Shown here piece after piece: positions 60,793 through 64,000 of a DNA stretch of 64,000 nt. Every line of letters starts with the position of its first letter. Position 1 is the stretch's first letter. The DNA is from Closterium sp. NIES-65 (lineage: Eukaryota > Streptophyta > Zygnematophyceae > Desmidiales > Closteriaceae): contig CANXME010001269.1 in NCBI GenBank assembly GCA_948144175.1, positions 685,001 to 749,000 of the forward strand. Direction: 5' to 3'. Made by a program: the position numbers and the translations under genes. Below the pieces are notes generated by a model that was not told the DNA's origin, did no database searches, and saw nothing but the letters and a program-made list of their open reading frames with translations.

Positions 60793-63700
60793 GGCATTCG
60801 TCAGACCTTCACGCTTCCGGACTCACCGCAGCAAAATGGGATTGCAGAGCGCCGCATCGGCATGGTCATGGACGTTGCTCGTACGTCTATGATGCATGCG
60901 GCTGCCCCCTCATTTTCTGTGGTCGTTTGCGGTCAGGTAAGCGGCGCATCAGCTCAACCTCCACCCCAGGGTCTCCAGGCCAGAGACCTCCCCAGCCTTG
61001 CTGTGGACGGGGAAGGTTGGCGATGCGTCGGCGTTCCGGGTCTGGGGATCTCGGGCGTTTGTCCGCGACTTGTCTGCGGACAAGCTGTCCCCTCGCGCTG
61101 CTCTCTACGTCTTCCTGGGGTTCCCCCCCGACGCCCCTGGGTGGCAGTTCTACCACCCCACCTCTCGCCGTGTTCTGTCCTCCCAGGACATCACGTTCGA
61201 CGAGTCGGTACCCTACTACCGCCTATTCCCCTACCGCACTCCGTCCCTCCCCCCGCCCCCGCTCTTTCTTGTCCCAGGTCCCCCCCCGGTAGACCCCCTC
61301 CCCCCTCAGGGTCCTGCCCCTTCAGGTGTGTCCCAGGTAGACGCAGTCGAGCCAGTCGAGGTCACTGGTGACTCTGGTGCTGCTGCGGGTGCTGAGCCTA
61401 GAGGTGCTGAGACTGGGGGTGTTGAGCCTGGGGGTCCTGAGCCTTGGGGTGCTGTGCCTGGGGGTGCTGGGCCTGGGGGTGTGGAGCCTAGGGGTGCTGA
61501 GCCTGGGGGTGCTACGCCTGGAGATGCCTTGCCTGGGGGTGCAGGGTCTGGGGGTGCTGAGCCTAGAGGCTCTCCGGGTGCTTCGTCTCGCCGGGAGCCA
61601 CTCTCTCCACAGGAGCTGCGCGAGTGGTGTGCCCGGCGCTGGAGGCGTGCTGTTGGTGCTGGGGGTTCGTCGGCTACTGAGGGTGCTGCTGTCGCGGGTC
61701 CCGGAGGTGCTTGTCCTCGGAGTACTGGAGCTGCTGGACCTGCGGGTTCGACTGGAGCTGGTGCTGCAGAAGGTGTTGGCGCTGAGACTACCACTGGCGG
61801 TACGGCTGGCGGTGCCTCTGGTGCTGCTCGAGGTTCTGGGGCTGCTGGAGGTGCTGCTGGGGGTTCTGGAGCTGCTGGAGGTGCTGCTGGAGGTGCTGCT
61901 GGCGCGGGTACTCCTGCTGGGGGCACTGGTACTGTCCTTGCTGTATCTGGCGTCGCCGCGCGGCCCCGACTGTACTTCGTTCCACTTCTGCAGCAAGTTC
62001 TTGGTCTTCCACCTTCTCCTGGTCCTCCTCCTCCTCCCTTTGAGGGTCCACAGCCTGTCCCGTCACAGTCACAGCTACAGCCTGCCTCCCCTTTGCCTGC
62101 TCCTTCTCCCTACGCTGGTCCCACTGGAGGTCTTACTGAGCGTCGTGAGCTTGCGTCTCGTCCTGCGTCGCCTGTTCGTACTGCGCGCGCTAGTGGTCCC
62201 GGTTCGCGTCAGCGTCCTCCTCCTGTCCCTGGCACGCACCGGATGTCTCTGCGTCCGTCCACTGCTCCTCTGCGTGCCCCTTTGCTTTCTCCTCCAGCGT
62301 CCTCTCTTCCTGCTCTTGCCGGCCCGGAGTCGGACTCTCTTTGTGCTGCCAGACCTACTGTCACGCGTCTCCTTGCTACTGCCGTCACTGACCCCTCTTT
62401 CGAGTCTTCTGATGCGTCTGCCCTTGTTACTAACTCGTCGACTTTGCTGCTCGCTGTTGTCTAGACTACGCTGCTAGTCTTGTCGCTGAGTCTGAGTCTG
62501 CCTGTCCTCCGTCCATCGGGGGTGAGTGTGCCCTTGGCACGGACAACCTTGAGGACAGGCAGGAGGAGTTCCAGTGTCTGGGCGCCGCTTCACCTCATCT
62601 CGTGTCCGTACTGCTCACCCCTGAGGGAGACCCGGATGCACTTGACATCCCGACTCCGCGCTCTTACGCGGAGGCGATAGAGGGTCCGTACTCCTCTTAG
62701 TGGCAGGCAGCTATGGATGGAGAGATGGCTTCCTGGAAGTCCACAGGCACCTACGTTGACGCTGTCCCCCCTCCTGGGGCGAACATCGTCAGTGGCATGT
62801 GGATCTTCAGGGTGAAGCGACCGCCGGGTTCTCCGCCTGTCTTCAAGGCGCGTTACGTGGCTCGTGGTTTCAGTCAGCGGCAGGGAGTTGACTACTTTCA
62901 GACCTTCTCCCCTACCCCGAAGATGACCACTCTTCGGGTGCTGCTACACGTTGCTGCTCACCGTGACTACGAGCTGCACTCTCTCGACTCCAGCACTGCT
63001 TTCTTGCAGGGCAACCTGCACGAGGAGATCTGGCTGCGCCGCCCACCTGGCTTCACTGGGTCTTTCCCTCCTGGTACCCAGTGGAGTCTCCGGCGTCCAG
63101 TCTACGGTCTCCGCCAGGCGCCGCGTGAGTGGCACGACACACTAAGGACTACGCTGGCGGCACTTGGGTTTGCTCCTTCTAGTGCAGACCCGTCGCTGTT
63201 CCTGCGCACCGACACTTCTCCGCCGCCGTTCTACATCCTCGTGTACGTCGACGACTTGGTCTTTGCCACAGCTGACACTGCTGGACTTGCCTACGTGAAG
63301 TCCGAGCTGTAGAAGAGACACACGTGCACTTACCTGGGTGAACTGCGCAGCTACCTTGGCTTGCAGATCACCCGGGACAGAGCACGCCGCACCATTACCC
63401 TGACTCAGTCACACATGGTGCAGCAGGTCCTTCAGCGCTTCGGCTTCACGTACTCCTCGCCTCAGGCCACTCCTCTGCCTACTCGCCACTTGCTCTCAGC
63501 TCTGCCTTCGGATGAGTCCGTAGAGTCGAGTGGCCCGTATCCAGAGCTTTTCGGCTGCCTCATGTACCTGATGACCTGCACACGACCTGACCTTGCATAC
63601 CCTCTTAGCATTCTTGCACGCTATGTTGCTCCTGGGAGACACCGTCCAGAGCACATGGCTGCAGCGAAGAGGGTGTTGCGTTACTTGTGCAGTGCGTCGG

Positions 63701-64000
63701 GCATAGGGCTAGTGCTTGGAGGCCGCAGTCTAGTGGTCCTCACTGGGCACGCGGACGCTTCTTGGGCTGACGACCAGGCTACTCAGCGGTCGTCACCGGG
63801 TTACACTTTCAATCTTGGTCCCGGCTCTGTTTCGTGGCGGGCTACCCGCTCGTCTTCTGTTCTCGGCTCCAGTTGTGAGGCTAAGATCTACGCCGGGGCT
63901 ATGGCTGCCCAGGAGCTTCGCTGGCTCACCTACCTGCTGACCGACCTTGGAGAGCCGCCTCGTTCTCCTCCATTCCTGTACGTAGACAACAAGGCCATGC
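60793..64000 (+). pseudogene. Element L integrase end, repeat linker, RT and RNase H remnant
   Basis: After the TGA: NGIAERRIG, an insertion frameshift near 60907 and a TAA near 60937, then an open stretch 60998-62464 with SQDITFDESVPYYRLFPYRT, A-E-P-G-G-type repeats (61390-61570) and the Pro/Ser linker. A small deletion near 62430 shifts the frame. RT begins about 62640; TAG at 62698 and 63310 replace CAG. The RT active site FYILVYVDDLVF is intact. RNase H has GHADASWADD, but SCEAKIYAG where relatives have SCEAEIYAG, so a catalytic Glu is Lys. The window ends at YVDNKAM. Confidence 0.88.

Larger units (their letters stand above)
57399..64000 (+). mobile_element. Element L: short-LTR Ty1/copia element, 3' end beyond window
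   Basis: 5' LTR 57399-57530, canonical PBS TGGTATCAGAGC, leader, MATPSV-type gag-pol running off the window inside RNase H. The 5 bp left of the LTR are gggtg; the partner is outside. It is closest to C, with more frame damage. Confidence 0.93.

Noticed and set aside
1..64000. tRNA, rRNA, snRNA or organelle genes
   Set aside because: I saw no A/B-box tRNA pattern, rRNA core sequence or organellar gene; the only tRNA-related sequences are the primer-binding sites of the retroelements.

Overview
The window looks like a repeat-dominated stretch of a large eukaryotic nuclear genome. I recognise no host protein gene, tRNA, rRNA or other cellular RNA gene. Plant-style features (primer-binding sites matching the 3' end of initiator tRNA-Met, telo-box motifs in the LTRs, C-to-T decay in CHG context) point to the green lineage. 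A charophyte alga or early-diverging streptophyte is my best guess, but the species is not established.

Almost everything is Ty1/copia-type LTR retrotransposon. From left to right: element A (minus, 1-4121 plus 10631-12717, cut by the window edge) is split by the young element B (minus, 4122-10625). Next come a solo LTR (13163-13371), element C (plus, 14498-21687), element D (plus, 25154-31665), the small coding-free elements E (31736-33208) and F (33599-34957), element G (plus, 35779-42483), the small element H (minus, 42911-44835), element J (minus, 45943-53341), the small element K (plus, 55067-56670) and element L (plus, from 57399 past the window end). LTR boundaries were read base by base. 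Eight of the complete elements and the solo LTR are flanked by perfect 5-bp target duplications (B cccca, solo tgtgg, C actgt, D cgggt, E ccttc, F atctg, G gtcgc, H gtgcg, J gttaa); K has 4 of 5.

Elements A, C, D, G, J and L form one superfamily with very short LTRs (124-132 bp), a GC-rich tandem-repeat leader of about 0.5-1.1 kb, and a polyprotein of about 1,970 residues. Its order is gag, a Gly-rich tract, an unusual C-X13-C-X3-H-X4-C finger, protease, integrase, an A-E-P-G-G repeat linker, reverse transcriptase and RNase H. Two subtypes are visible: gag starting MATPSV (A, C, L) or MASPPV (G, J). Every copy is broken; C is closest to intact (one TAG). J is a mosaic of the two subtypes. B is an unrelated copia family with 830-bp LTRs, a canonical CCHC knuckle and only two in-frame stops.

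E, F and H carry no gag-pol. They keep the PBS and an identical 11-nt polypurine tract (E and F also a conserved 3' block), and probably use proteins of the autonomous elements. Their leaders carry three tandem GC-rich hairpins, a structure present once in L. A separate small stem-loop sits next to the PBS in ten elements, with changing sequence but preserved pairing; seven of these also have a GGGCCCACC-type motif. These are the best candidates for an undescribed cis-acting RNA system shared between autonomous and non-autonomous elements.

The AT-richer spaces between elements hold foldback or MITE-like repeats, minisatellites, a cluster of 14 GATC sites and an orphan LTR-PBS end, but no gene I can support.
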